A stretch of DNA of 64,000 nt. Source: an uncultured Roseateles sp. (GTDB lineage: Bacteria > Pseudomonadota > Gammaproteobacteria > Burkholderiales > Burkholderiaceae_C). Location of the stretch: positions 1 through 64,000 of the forward strand of contig NZ_CAMFJS010000019.1 of the NCBI RefSeq assembly GCF_945956965.1, read 5' to 3'. The notes under the pieces were generated by a model. That model did not search any database. It was given only the letters and a program-made list of their open reading frames with translations, and had not been told where the DNA came from. Made by a program: the position numbers and the translations under genes. This document shows positions 54,647-63,100 of this stretch, piece after piece; positions within the stretch are counted from its first letter, which is position 1, and every line of letters starts with the position of its first letter.

Positions 54647-54899
54647 GGACTAGTTAGGGTTCGAGGCCGCCCGGTTCGGGCTGCGCGGATTTTAGGGGCT
54701 ATTGACTAATAGGCCGCAAATGAGCGCCGAACGCGCATAAATACGCGGGTTGACCCCAGGAAAACAGGGAATTGGGCGGGGAAAGTCGTCTAATCGAAGT
54801 TAAAGTTGCAGGTCCGTTAGTCGATAGAAAAAGGGCGACAGGCGAAATACTCCCCTCATGCCTGCCGCCATCTCTGATGTAAACCAGGAACCCTAAAAG

Positions 54900-56132
54900 A
54901 TGTTGTCCACAACATATCGTTTCCGCCCCACGGCCTTGGCCCTGGGAATTCTCATGATCGGTGCGCAGGCGCAAGCCCAAGACAAGGCACCGGGTGAGTC
55001 CATCTTCAGCCTCTCAGGCTTCGGCACTTTGGGTGTGGTGAAAACCGACACCGATGAAGCCCGCTATCGCCTGACAGGTCAGCCGCGAGGTGCCACCACT
55101 GAGGTCAGCGCCGACGTGGATACCAAGATCGGCGTGCAAGTCGGCGCCAAGTTCAGCCCGATGTTCTCGGCCACCGTACAGGTGCTGAGCAAGCAAAACG
55201 GCTATGGCAGCTATCAGCCCGCCGTTGAATGGGCCTTCGCCAAGGCGCAGTTCTCGCCTTCCCTGAGCGTGCGGGTCGGCCGCATGGGCGCGCCCTTGTT
55301 TGCCGTGTCTGACTTCCGTGACGTGGGTTATGCCAACACCTGGCTGCGCCCCCCGCAAGACGTTTACGGCCAAGTGCCGCTGAGCCATTTCGACGGCGCC
55401 GACGCCAACTACCAAGTGGCGCTGGGCAGCTCCACGCTGACTTTCCAGCTCTATGGCGGCAAGTCTGATTCCGTCGTGACGGGCAACAAGGTCAAGCTCG
55501 ACAGCATGGTGGGCTTGAACGCGACCGCCGAGCTGGATGGTGGTTTCAGCATTCGCCTGGGTCATGTGCAAGGCAAGCTCACTGTTGAGAATGCCGGCTT
55601 GGGGGCCTTGGTCGGCATCTTGTCCAAGACGCCGTTCGCCAGTGTGGGTCAGGAGATGGATGCCACTAAAAAGCACGCCACTTTCACCGGCCTGGGCCTG
55701 GGCTACGACCAGGGCAATGTGCTGGCGCTGCTGGAATACACCCGCCGCAAGACCGACTCTTACGTGCCCAGCACCACCGGCTGGTTTGCGACTGTGGGTT
55801 ATCGCCTTGGCAAGTTCACGCCTTATGTGACCTTGTCGGAGTTGCATCAGGACAGCAGCAATGTGAACACCAGCGTGATCCCGGTCGGCGTGCCGATATC
55901 GCCCGCGATTCCAGACCTGCGTAGGTATATCGACGGCGTTGTTCTGCAAAGCCAGAGCACGCGCCAGAAGACCAAGGCCGCTGGTGTGCGTTGGGACTTC
56001 TATCGCAATACCGACCTGAAGTTCCAGTATGAGCGCATCACACCGAATGGCCCGGGCCTGTTTGGTAACGCCCCGCTGGAATTCAACAAGCCTGTCAATG
56101 TCTACAGCTTGGCTGTGGATATGGTTTTCTAA
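54900..56132 (+). CDS. Outer-membrane beta-barrel protein (porin-like)
   Basis: A 410-residue exported protein. A signal peptide (ALALGILMIGAQAQA) is followed by alternating polar/hydrophobic strands: LSGFGTLGVVKTD, LSVRVGRMGAPLF, FSIRLGHVQGKL, WFATVGYRLGKFTPYVTLSE and a C-terminal VNVYSLAVDMVF ending in Phe, the usual barrel-assembly signal. There are no Cys residues. It resembles Gram-negative porins but I cannot name the subfamily. The ATG is at 54900 with AGGAACCC upstream. The SBP-like gene starts 16 bases after it and a chemoreceptor follows, so it may admit or sense a shared ligand. Confidence 0.82.
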   Translation: MLSTTYRFRPTALALGILMIGAQAQAQDKAPGESIFSLSGFGTLGVVKTDTDEARYRLTGQPRGATTEVSADVDTKIGVQVGAKFSPMFSATVQVLSKQNGYGSYQPAVEWAFAKAQFSPSLSVRVGRMGAPLFAVSDFRDVGYANTWLRPPQDVYGQVPLSHFDGADANYQVALGSSTLTFQLYGGKSDSVVTGNKVKLDSMVGLNATAELDGGFSIRLGHVQGKLTVENAGLGALVGILSKTPFASVGQEMDATKKHATFTGLGLGYDQGNVLALLEYTRRKTDSYVPSTTGWFATVGYRLGKFTPYVTLSELHQDSSNVNTSVIPVGVPISPAIPDLRRYIDGVVLQSQSTRQKTKAAGVRWDFYRNTDLKFQYERITPNGPGLFGNAPLEFNKPVNVYSLAVDMVF

Positions 56133-56148
56133 AAGGCGGGCAAAGACT

Positions 56149-56586
56149 ATGAAAACAACTATGACAACGGGACTTCGCGTGTTCGTGCTGGCAATGGGCG
56201 TGTGCTGCGCTGGTGTGACGCAGGCGCAAGTGGCAGTGATCGTCAATGCCAAGAGCCCGACCGCCAGCATGACGGCGGATCAGGTCGCCAACATCTTTTT
56301 GGGTAAGTCCAATACGCTGCCCAGCGGTGCATCGGCCATGGCTCTGGATCAGCCGGAATCGGCTGCAGTGCGCGAGCAGTTCTACACCAAGGTCACCGGC
56401 AAGCAAGCCGCCCAGGTGAAGGCCGCTTGGTCTCGCCTGGTGTTCTCGGGCAAGGCCACGCCGCCCAAGGAAATGGCCAGCTCGGCCGAGGTGAAGAAGT
56501 TCGTCGCAGCCAACCCTGACGCGATCGGCTACATCGAAAAGTCGGCGGTAGACGGCACGGTCAAGGCAGTTTTGACGGTGGATTGA
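56149..56586 (+). CDS. Small phosphate-ABC-substrate-binding-like periplasmic protein
   Basis: A 145-residue exported protein. A signal peptide (VFVLAMGVCCAGVTQA) precedes a PBP-like fold fragment with VNAKSPTASMTADQVANIFL, GKSNTLPSGASAMALDQPES, VREQFYTKVTGKQAAQVKAA, and NPDAIGYIEKSAVDGTVKAV. This matches small PstS-like proteins rather than a full-length PstS (about 320 residues); only part of a two-lobed fold is present. No ABC permease or ATPase lies nearby, so transport is unlikely; a sensory or ligand-capture role with the adjacent porin and chemoreceptor is an inference. Starts at the ATG at 56149. Confidence 0.82.
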   Translation: MKTTMTTGLRVFVLAMGVCCAGVTQAQVAVIVNAKSPTASMTADQVANIFLGKSNTLPSGASAMALDQPESAAVREQFYTKVTGKQAAQVKAAWSRLVFSGKATPPKEMASSAEVKKFVAANPDAIGYIEKSAVDGTVKAVLTVD

Positions 56587-56646
56587 TCCGCGGGGGTGTT
56601 TAAGGTTGCGCTGTCCAGGCAGCGCAACCGATATGGAGGCTTAAGA

Positions 56647-58158
56647 ATGAATGTAAAGACCAGAATCTGGCTCTTGCCGGTATTCGCGGCCCTGATCTTC
56701 GCTGTCGGCATTGCCGTGGTGTGGGGCTTTTCGGCCCGCACCTCCTCGGCCATCACTGCGGTCGGCGAGGTGCACTATCCCTTGGTGGACGCCACCACAC
56801 AACTCGCCTCGCAATTGGAAGCTCTGGGCGCCACGATTCAAAGCGCCGTGGCCGAGGGCGAGAAAAAGCGTCTTGATGAAGCCAAAGAGCGAGCCACAAG
56901 CATTCGCAAATTGTTGGATTCGATCGAGAAGATCGAAGGCCAGGCCGAGTCAGGCGCCAAGCTCAAGAAAGGCTTCGAGGCTTACTTCGCGGCCTCGGTG
57001 GACACGGCCGAATTGTTCCTGGGCATCAAGCAGGGCGATCAGGCCGGTGCCATTCCGAAGATGCAGGCCGCGCTGAAAGCGCTTGATGATGATGTGAAGA
57101 GCGCTCGCACCCGTGCGGTCGAAGGCTTTGACAGCGGCTTGGCCAAGGCGGATGCCGGTGTTTCCTCGAGCCTGATGGCTATCCTGATCGCTGGTTTGCT
57201 GGTGGTGGTGGCCTTGGGCGTGGGTTCATTCCTGGTGATTGGCAGCGTCTGGCGTCAGCTGGGCGGCGAGCCTGAGTACGCCCGCGATGTGATGCGTCAG
57301 ATGGCTGACGGCGATTTGTCGCAAAACATCGTTGTGGCGCCCGGTGCCGATGCCAGCTTGCTGGCCGCGGTGCGGGCCATGTCGCAAGGCTTGGCGTCTA
57401 TCGTGTCGGAAGTGCGTCAAGGCACTGACTCGATGTCGGTCGCCTCGCGTGAGATCGCTGTGGGCAACCATGACCTCTCGGTACGCACCGAGAAGCAAGC
57501 CACCTCGCTGGAACAAACCAGCGGCAATATGCAGACCCTGACCGACACCGTGCGCCACAGCGCCGATTCGGCCGCCCAGGCCAATCAGCTGGCGGGCTCG
57601 GCCGCGGCTGTGGCACGCCGCGGTGGTGAAGTGGTCAGCCAGGTGGTGGTGACGATGGAAGAGATCAACACCAGCTCCAAGAAGATCAGCGACATCATCG
57701 GCGTGATCGACGGCATTGCCTTCCAGACCAATATCCTGGCCTTGAACGCCGCGGTGGAAGCCGCGCGGGCGGGTGAGCAGGGGCGTGGTTTTGCGGTGGT
57801 GGCGGCGGAAGTGCGCTCGCTGGCGCAACGCTCGGCCGAGGCTGCGAAGGAAATCAAAACCTTGATCGGCGCCAGCGTCGAACGGGTCGAGTCGGGCAGC
57901 CGCTTGGTGCAGAACGCCGGCAGCACCATGGATGAGATCGTCGCGAGCGTGCAGCGGGTTTCCGACATCATCAGCGAGGTGACCGCCGCGTCGGGCGAGC
58001 AAAGCCAGGGCATCGGGCTGGTCAATCAGTCCATTGTTCAGCTGGATCAAATGACTCAGCAAAATGCCGCGCTGGTGGAGCAGGCCGCCGCTGCCGCCAG
58101 CAGCCTGGAACAGCAAGCCACCAGCTTGCAAGCCTCGGTAGCGACCTTCAAGCTCTAA
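56647..58158 (+). CDS. Methyl-accepting chemotaxis protein
   Basis: A 503-residue chemoreceptor: TM1 (about residues 7-28), a short periplasmic four-helix region (to about 170), TM2 (about 176-198), HAMP, and a cytoplasmic signalling domain with the hairpin tip [20 protein letters not shown] near residue 360. The C-terminus ([11 protein letters not shown]) lacks an NWETF-type tether for CheR/CheB. GGAGG lies 9 bases before the ATG at 56647. It is 60 bases downstream of the SBP-like gene, so the SBP could present a ligand to its small sensor domain. A terminator follows at 58224. Confidence 0.93.
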   Translation: MNVKTRIWLLPVFAALIFAVGIAVVWGFSARTSSAITAVGEVHYPLVDATTQLASQLEALGATIQSAVAEGEKKRLDEAKERATSIRKLLDSIEKIEGQAESGAKLKKGFEAYFAASVDTAELFLGIKQGDQAGAIPKMQAALKALDDDVKSARTRAVEGFDSGLAKADAGVSSSLMAILIAGLLVVVALGVGSFLVIGSVWRQLGGEPEYARDVMRQMADGDLSQNIVVAPGADASLLAAVRAMSQGLASIVSEVRQGTDSMSVASREIAVGNHDLSVRTEKQATSLEQTSGNMQTLTDTVRHSADSAAQANQLAGSAAAVARRGGEVVSQVVVTMEEINTSSKKISDIIGVIDGIAFQTNILALNAAVEAARAGEQGRGFAVVAAEVRSLAQRSAEAAKEIKTLIGASVERVESGSRLVQNAGSTMDEIVASVQRVSDIISEVTAASGEQSQGIGLVNQSIVQLDQMTQQNAALVEQAAAAASSLEQQATSLQASVATFKL

Positions 58159-58223
58159 AGCGCAGGGGCGTCAGCACGGCTTGCTGGCAGCTTTGGCCCG
58201 AAGCTGGTTCGCAGTGAAGCATC

Positions 58224-58256
58224 AAGCCCGTCGGTTCATCCGGCGGGCTTTTTCTT
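58224..58256 (+). terminator. Intrinsic terminator after the chemoreceptor gene
   Basis: An 11-bp stem AAGCCCGTCGG / CCGGCGGGCTT (one G-T pair) with a TTCAT loop is followed by TTTCTT, 65 bases after the stop. It closes the porin-SBP-MCP cassette. Confidence 0.88.
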
Positions 58257-58320
58257 GCGCCCGCTGCTGAGGCGTCGCGGTTTTCTATAATCGAAGTCTT
58301 TTCTCAATCGGACGCACCCC

Positions 58321-58731
58321 TTGAACTTCTTGCTCGAAAACTGGATTTTGGTCTTGGCCGCTGTGACGTCTGGTGGCCTGCTGCTTTGGCCGGCGTTGGC
58401 CAAGGGTGGCCAAGGCGCTGCGCTTTCCACCCAAGAGGCCGTGCGCCTGGTCAATCGCGAAAAAGCGGTTTTGATCGATGTGTGTGAGCCCGAGGAATAC
58501 GCCAAGTCGCATGTGGCTGGCGCTCGCAATATTCCGCTTAGCAGCTTGGAGGGCCACAAGTCTTTGCCCAGCAACAAGGCCCTCCCCTTGGTGTTGGTGT
58601 GCCAAAGCGGCGCCCGCGCGACTCGCGCTGCTGGCATGCTGCGCAAGCTGGGCTATGAAAACGCCCAGCCTTTGGCCGGCGGCCTGAACGCCTGGCGCGA
58701 AGCCAATTTGCCGGTCGAAAAGTCCGCGTAA
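58321..58731 (+). CDS. Membrane-anchored rhodanese-like protein
   Basis: A 136-residue single-domain rhodanese with an N-terminal membrane anchor (NWILVLAAVTSGGLLLWPAL). The active-site Cys is in LPLVLVCQSGARATRAAGM, with the domain start LIDVCEPEEYAKSHVAGARN and end GGLNAWREANLPV. It probably transfers sulfur in the cytoplasm or periplasm. The start is a TTG at 58321; no ATG gives the anchor. It leads the rhodanese-grxC-secB-gpsA group conserved in betaproteobacteria. Confidence 0.92.
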   Translation: MNFLLENWILVLAAVTSGGLLLWPALAKGGQGAALSTQEAVRLVNREKAVLIDVCEPEEYAKSHVAGARNIPLSSLEGHKSLPSNKALPLVLVCQSGARATRAAGMLRKLGYENAQPLAGGLNAWREANLPVEKSA

Positions 58732-58855
58732 ACGGCTGAAGCTTGCTGCTCGCCAGAGGCCCCGTTGGGGTCAGGCGGTCTGAGCGCCCGGCGAGACCCC
58801 AATTTGCTGGCCGAGAAGTCGGCTTGAATGAACTTGTGAGCGAGGAATGATGACG

Positions 58856-59116
58856 ATGGCTGCCGTGAAGATGTACACCACTCAGGTCTGCCCCTACTGC
58901 GTGCGGGCCAAGTCCTTGCTGAAGCAGCGCGGCGTTGCGCAGATTGAAGAGATCCGTATCGACCTGGACCCCAGCGCACGGGATGCCATGATGGCCTTGA
59001 CCGGCCGTCGCACCGTGCCGCAGATCTTCATTGGCGAAACCCATGTCGGTGGCTGCGATGACTTGATCGCGCTGGATCAGAAGGGTGGCCTGCAGTCCTT
59101 GCTGCAAGCCGCTTGA
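58856..59116 (+). CDS. grxC: Glutaredoxin 3
   Basis: An 86-residue glutaredoxin with the dithiol active site CPYC in KMYTTQVCPYCVRAKSLL, the cis-Pro segment TVPQIFIGETHVGG and the glutathione-binding GGCDDLIAL. It reduces protein disulfides and glutathione mixed disulfides. I chose the ATG at 58856, 9 bases after GAGGA; two earlier in-frame ATGs (58847, 58850) sit too close to that site. A terminator follows before secB. Confidence 0.95.
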   Translation: MAAVKMYTTQVCPYCVRAKSLLKQRGVAQIEEIRIDLDPSARDAMMALTGRRTVPQIFIGETHVGGCDDLIALDQKGGLQSLLQAA

Positions 59117-59203
59117 GGCCGGCTGGGGCGCTTGGTCGAATTCTCAAGAGGGTGAAGACCCCCGCGTGCTCGTCATAAACCCTGGGCCATAATCAGCGCC
59201 GCT

Positions 59204-59237
59204 GCCCGCAGCAGGAGTTTGCGGGCCTTTTTATTTT
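59204..59237 (+). terminator. Terminator hairpin between grxC and secB
   Basis: The stem GCCCGCA / TGCGGGC with a 9-base loop is followed by CTTTTTATTTTT. It lies only 13 bases before the secB ATG, so it falls inside the secB leader if secB has its own promoter. Confidence 0.8.
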
Positions 59238-59249
59238 TGGACAAACACC

Positions 59250-59711
59250 ATGGCCGACGAGAACAACACCCCCGTATTCCAGATTCAGCGCATGTATCTG
59301 AAGGATCTGTCGCTGGAGCAGCCCAATGCGCCGCAAATCCTGCTGGAGCAATCGCAACCCCAGGTGGACATCAATCTGGCCTTGTCGGCCGAGCCTGTCG
59401 CTGATGGCGTGTTCGAGGTCTGCGTGACTGCCACCGTCACCACGAAGGTCGGCGAGAAGACCCTGTTCCTGATCGAAGCCAAGCAAGCCGGCATCTTCGA
59501 GATTCGCCATGTACCGCAAGAGCAGGTTGAGGGCATTCTGGGCATCGTCTGCCCACAGATGATTTACCCCTATCTGCGTGCCGTTGTGTCGGACGTCTGC
59601 ACCCGCGCTGGTTTCCCGCCCGTGCTGCTGACGGAAGTCAACTTCCAGGCCATGTTCGAAGCTCAGCAAGCCCAGCGCGAAGCAGCGGCTGCCGCACCGA
59701 CCATCAACTAA
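59250..59711 (+). CDS. secB: Protein-export chaperone SecB
   Basis: SecB keeps precursors unfolded and hands them to SecA. The 153-residue protein has [20 protein letters not shown], a [20 protein letters not shown] core, [13 protein letters not shown] and [20 protein letters not shown], followed by [13 protein letters not shown]. The tail is acid/Ala-rich as usual. The ATG at 59250 has only a weak GGAC-like site upstream. A strong terminator lies both just before and after the gene. Confidence 0.97.
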   Translation: MADENNTPVFQIQRMYLKDLSLEQPNAPQILLEQSQPQVDINLALSAEPVADGVFEVCVTATVTTKVGEKTLFLIEAKQAGIFEIRHVPQEQVEGILGIVCPQMIYPYLRAVVSDVCTRAGFPPVLLTEVNFQAMFEAQQAQREAAAAAPTIN

Positions 59712-59735
59712 ATCCACGCTCGCTTGCGTGTGTCA

Positions 59736-59770
59736 CGCCCCATGTCGCTTTGTGCGCCTGGGGCGTTTTT
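59736..59770 (+). terminator. Terminator after secB
   Basis: Stem CGCCCC / GGGGCG with an 18-base loop region and a TTTTT run (59766-59770), 24 bases after the secB stop and 19 before the gpsA start. Confidence 0.75.
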
Positions 59771-59788
59771 ACTCTTGAATCTCTCTGC

Positions 59789-60811
59789 ATGAAGATCACA
59801 GTTCTTGGCGCCGGTGCATGGGGCACGGCCTTGGCGATTCAAGCGGCCGCCCGCCATGAGGTGGTGTTGTGGGCGCGCGATCCGGCTGCCGTGGCCGAGA
59901 TGCGCAGCCAGCGCCGCAATGTGCATTACCTGCCCGAGGCTGCGCTGCCCGAGGCTCTGCAGATCGAGGCCGATCTGGGCGTGGCCGTGGCCCACGCCGT
60001 TCAGCAGCAAGGCTTGATCATCATTGCCACGCCCATGGCCGCGCTACGCGGCATGCTGGCAGGACTGCCCGATGGCGCGCAGGTGCTGTGGTTGTGCAAA
60101 GGCTTTGAGGCCGGCACCGGCCTGCTGGGTCATGAGATTGCCCGCGAGGTGCAGCCGCGCCTGCGGGTCGGCATTTTGTCGGGCCCCAGCTTTGCCCAGG
60201 AAGTGGCCGCGGGGCAGCCCACCGCGCTGGTGGCTGCCAGCGAAGACGAAGCGCTGGCGCAGGCGGCCGTGGCGGCATTTCATAGCGAGCGTTTGCGCGT
60301 CTACACCTCCAATGACCCGGTGGGTGTGGAGGTGGGTGGCGCGGTCAAAAACGTCATGGCCATCGCAGTCGGCACGGCCGATGGCTTGCGTCTGCTGGCC
60401 GAAGGTCGCGGCGATGTCAGTCATGCCCCTGGCCTGAATGCGCGCGCAGCCCTGATCACCCGTGGCTTGGCCGAGATGTTGCGTCTGGGCTTGGCCTTGG
60501 GCGCGCGGGCCGAGACCTTCATGGGTCTGTCGGGCATGGGCGACCTGGTGCTGACGGCCACCGGTGATTTGTCCCGCAACCGCCGCGTGGGTTTGCTGTT
60601 GGCCGAGGGCCTGCCCTTGGCGCAAATTCTGCGCGACTTGGGCCATGTGGCCGAAGGTGTTTACAGTGCCCCCACCGTGCTGGCGCGCGCCCAGGCCAAG
60701 GGGGTGGACATGCCCATCGCTGCGGCCGTGGTGGCTGTTTTGGAAGGGCGCTTGAGCCCGGCCGAGGCGGTGGATCAGTTGATGAGTCGGCAATCGCGCG
60801 CCGAGGTTTGA
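59789..60811 (+). CDS. gpsA: Glycerol-3-phosphate dehydrogenase [NAD(P)+]
   Basis: GpsA makes sn-glycerol-3-phosphate for phospholipids. The 340-residue protein has the Rossmann motif [32 protein letters not shown], the conserved [40 protein letters not shown] with the catalytic Lys, and [20 protein letters not shown]. The start is the ATG at 59789. It follows secB, as in many proteobacteria, and is 9 bases before the Bug-protein gene. Confidence 0.97.
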   Translation: MKITVLGAGAWGTALAIQAAARHEVVLWARDPAAVAEMRSQRRNVHYLPEAALPEALQIEADLGVAVAHAVQQQGLIIIATPMAALRGMLAGLPDGAQVLWLCKGFEAGTGLLGHEIAREVQPRLRVGILSGPSFAQEVAAGQPTALVAASEDEALAQAAVAAFHSERLRVYTSNDPVGVEVGGAVKNVMAIAVGTADGLRLLAEGRGDVSHAPGLNARAALITRGLAEMLRLGLALGARAETFMGLSGMGDLVLTATGDLSRNRRVGLLLAEGLPLAQILRDLGHVAEGVYSAPTVLARAQAKGVDMPIAAAVVAVLEGRLSPAEAVDQLMSRQSRAEV

Positions 60812-60820
60812 GCCCGAGCC

Positions 60821-61795
60821 ATGCTGCGACGTGAACTCATGCTCGCCGGTTTCGGTGCCGCTGTCTCGCCGACACTGGCCTTGGCGGCTGGCGCGCCTTG
60901 GCTGAGCCGGCCGATCAAGCTGATCGTCCCATTCCCGGGTGGTAGCTCGCCCGACATCGTCGCGCGCGCCTTGGCAGATCCCCTGTCCAAGGCATTGAAT
61001 CAGACGGTCATCATTGACAACCGGCCTGGCGCCGGCGGCAATATCGGCACCGCAGCGGCCGCTTTTGCGCCGCCCGATGGCAGCACGTTTTTGTTCACCA
61101 TCCAAGGGCCGCTGGTCACCGCGCCTTTATTGAATTTGCGCCTGCCGTACGAGCCGCAGCGGGATTTGCTGCCCGTCAGCCTGGTGGCCTCATCGCCCAA
61201 TGTGCTGGTGGTGGAGCCCAAGCTGGGCGCCAATGATCTGGCGGCTTTTGTGCGCGCGGCCAAGCAAGCCAAGGGTGGGCTCAACTACGGCAGCGTCGGC
61301 TTGGGCAGTGCGGCCCATCTGGCGATGGAGTCTTTCAAATCGCGCGCGGGCATTGCGCTAAGCCATGTGCCCTATGCCGGCTTCGCCCAAGTGGTGCAGG
61401 CGATTTTGAATGGCGAAGTGCAGGCGGCCTTTATGGTGCCAGGTCTTGCCATGCCGCAAGTGCGGGCAGGGCGCTGGAAGGCGCTGGGCGTCAGCAGCCT
61501 GGGCCGCGTGGCGGCCTTGGCCGAATTGCCGACGCTGGCCGAGCAGGGCTTTGCTGGCTTTGAGGCGATTTCCTGGCAAGCCGTGTTGGCGCCGGCCAAG
61601 ACACCGGCGGCCATCGTCGAGAAGCTGGCCGCTGCCCTGCAAACCATCATCCGCAGCGACGAGTTTCGCAACCGCCTGCTGACGCATTACTTCAGCGCCA
61701 TCGGCAGCTCGCCGGAGGGTTTGGCGCAGCAGATGCGCTCGGATCGCCAGCACTGGGGGCAGATCATCAAGGCCATTGGCCTCAAGCCCGAATGA
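60821..61795 (+). CDS. Tripartite tricarboxylate transporter (Bug/TctC) substrate-binding protein
   Basis: A 324-residue periplasmic receptor of the Bug family, greatly expanded in Burkholderiales. It has a short signal (RRELMLAGFGAAVSPTLALA), PIKLIVPFPGGSSPDIVARA, VIIDNRPGAGGNIGTAAAAF, GGLNYGSVGLGSAAHLAMES and HVPYAGFAQVVQAILNGEVQ. Typical ligands are carboxylates; the specific one is unknown. No TctA or TctB membrane genes are nearby. It starts 9 bases after gpsA and so is probably co-transcribed with it. Confidence 0.93.
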   Translation: MLRRELMLAGFGAAVSPTLALAAGAPWLSRPIKLIVPFPGGSSPDIVARALADPLSKALNQTVIIDNRPGAGGNIGTAAAAFAPPDGSTFLFTIQGPLVTAPLLNLRLPYEPQRDLLPVSLVASSPNVLVVEPKLGANDLAAFVRAAKQAKGGLNYGSVGLGSAAHLAMESFKSRAGIALSHVPYAGFAQVVQAILNGEVQAAFMVPGLAMPQVRAGRWKALGVSSLGRVAALAELPTLAEQGFAGFEAISWQAVLAPAKTPAAIVEKLAAALQTIIRSDEFRNRLLTHYFSAIGSSPEGLAQQMRSDRQHWGQIIKAIGLKPE

Positions 61796-61808
61796 AGCGG
61801 TGCGCCCT

Positions 61809-62279
61809 TCAGGCGCCGCCAGCGTAACCGTTCTGCCGCCAGGCCTCGAACACCGCCACCGCCACGCTATTGCTGAGGTTGAGGCTGCGCTGCTCGGGTC
61901 GCATGGGCAGGCGCACGCGTTGGCTCAGTGCAAATTGATCGCGCAGCTGAGGGGCTAAGCCGGCGGTTTCAGAGCCGAACACTAGAAAGTCGCCCGGCTG
62001 CCAGGTCACTTCCGCGAAGGGTCGGCTGCCCTTGGTGGTGAAGGCAAAGAGCCGTTCGGGACGTGGTTGGGCCTGGGCCAGAAAGGCCTCCCAGCTGGCA
62101 TGGCGCAGCACGGCGGTGTACTCGTGATAGTCCAGCCCAGCGCGCTGCAGCAGCTTGTCTTCCATCGCAAAACCCAAGGGTTCGATCAGGTGCAGGGTAC
62201 AGCCGGTATTGGCAGCCAGGCGAATGATGTTGCCGGTATTGGGAGGGATTTCCGGGTGGACCAGAACGATGTGGAACAT
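61809..62279 (-). CDS. trmL: tRNA (cytidine(34)-2'-O)-methyltransferase TrmL
   Basis: TrmL is a SPOUT methyltransferase that modifies the wobble base of tRNA-Leu. The 156-residue protein has MFHIVLVHPEIPPNTGNIIR, LAANTGCTLHLIEPLGF, the trefoil-knot SAM site DFLVFGSETAGLAP and LPMRPEQRSLNLSNSVAVAV. It converges with the Bug-protein gene (gap 13 bases) and follows comF by 24 bases. Confidence 0.96.
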   Translation of the reverse strand: MFHIVLVHPEIPPNTGNIIRLAANTGCTLHLIEPLGFAMEDKLLQRAGLDYHEYTAVLRHASWEAFLAQAQPRPERLFAFTTKGSRPFAEVTWQPGDFLVFGSETAGLAPQLRDQFALSQRVRLPMRPEQRSLNLSNSVAVAVFEAWRQNGYAGGA

Positions 62280-62303
62280 GGCGGTGGGGCGGAAAAAAAG
62301 AGA

Positions 62304-63059
62304 TTAGGGTTGATCGGGTTCGGGCGTTCGTGCCAGTACCCAGGCTTGTACTTGGGCGGCGCCGGCCTGGCGCAAAACGCGAGCGGTTTCAAACAGCGTC
62401 GCGCCGCTGGTCATCACGTCATCGAGCACGGCAATATGCTGGCCGTGTAACTCTTTGGCGCGCCTGGGTTCGATGGCAAAGGCGCGCCGCACATTGGCTG
62501 CACGTTCTTGCAAACTCAGGCGTGCTTGTTGTTCGGTGTGGCGCACTCGCAGCAGCAAGTCGGGCTCGCACTTTAGCTGGTGTCGCCGGGCCAGGCGGCG
62601 CGCCAATTCATAACTTTGGTTGTAGCCGCGTTCGCGCAGGCGCTCGGGCGTCAGCGGAATGGGCAGCACGTAGGTGGGGCGAGTGGCCTGCGCGGTGCAC
62701 AAGGCCTGGTCCAATTGATCCACCAGGCAGGCGCCCAGTTCGAGTTGCACGTGAAACTTGAACTGCTGCAGCAGGCCGTCCCAGGGGAAGCCGTAATCCA
62801 GGGCCGCAATGCAGCGATCCAGCGGTGGCGCCTGCTGCAGGCAGCGGCCACAGCGCGGCTCAGCTGTGCTGCTGAGGCTGGGTGGCAGGCGCGTGGCGCA
62901 GGTCCAGCAGCGGATGCTTGGCTGTGCGTAATGTCGCAGGCAATCGGCGCAGATGGGCTGCCGGGTCCAATGTCTGCAGATCGCACATTGGCGGCCGCAA
63001 GGCGAGAGCAGCCGTGTGCGGCCAACGGGCTTGCTGGGGCGGCTCAGACGCGCATCCAT
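62304..63059 (-). CDS. comF: ComF family phosphoribosyltransferase-like protein
   Basis: A 251-residue ComF-type protein, linked in other bacteria to uptake of transforming DNA. An N-terminal double zinc-ribbon is rich in CxxC pairs (CAICRHWTRQPICADC, RCWTC, RCGRC), followed by a PRT domain with LPIPLTPERLRERGYNQSYE and the PRPP-like loop IAVLDDVMTSGATLFETARV. A DNA-transport role is an inference; many non-competent bacteria carry it. It is divergent from the BioC-like gene, with 41 bases between starts. Confidence 0.93.
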   Translation of the reverse strand: MDARLSRPSKPVGRTRLLSPCGRQCAICRHWTRQPICADCLRHYAQPSIRCWTCATRLPPSLSSTAEPRCGRCLQQAPPLDRCIAALDYGFPWDGLLQQFKFHVQLELGACLVDQLDQALCTAQATRPTYVLPIPLTPERLRERGYNQSYELARRLARRHQLKCEPDLLLRVRHTEQQARLSLQERAANVRRAFAIEPRRAKELHGQHIAVLDDVMTSGATLFETARVLRQAGAAQVQAWVLARTPEPDQP

Positions 63060-63100
63060 GGGCTCAATATACTGCCGGGCATGTGCGCTGAGACTTTTCC

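Noticed and set aside
56149-56586. Annotation as a true phosphate transporter subunit PstS
   Set aside because: At 145 residues it is less than half of PstS and there are no pstC, pstA or pstB genes nearby; only a distant fold similarity is supported.
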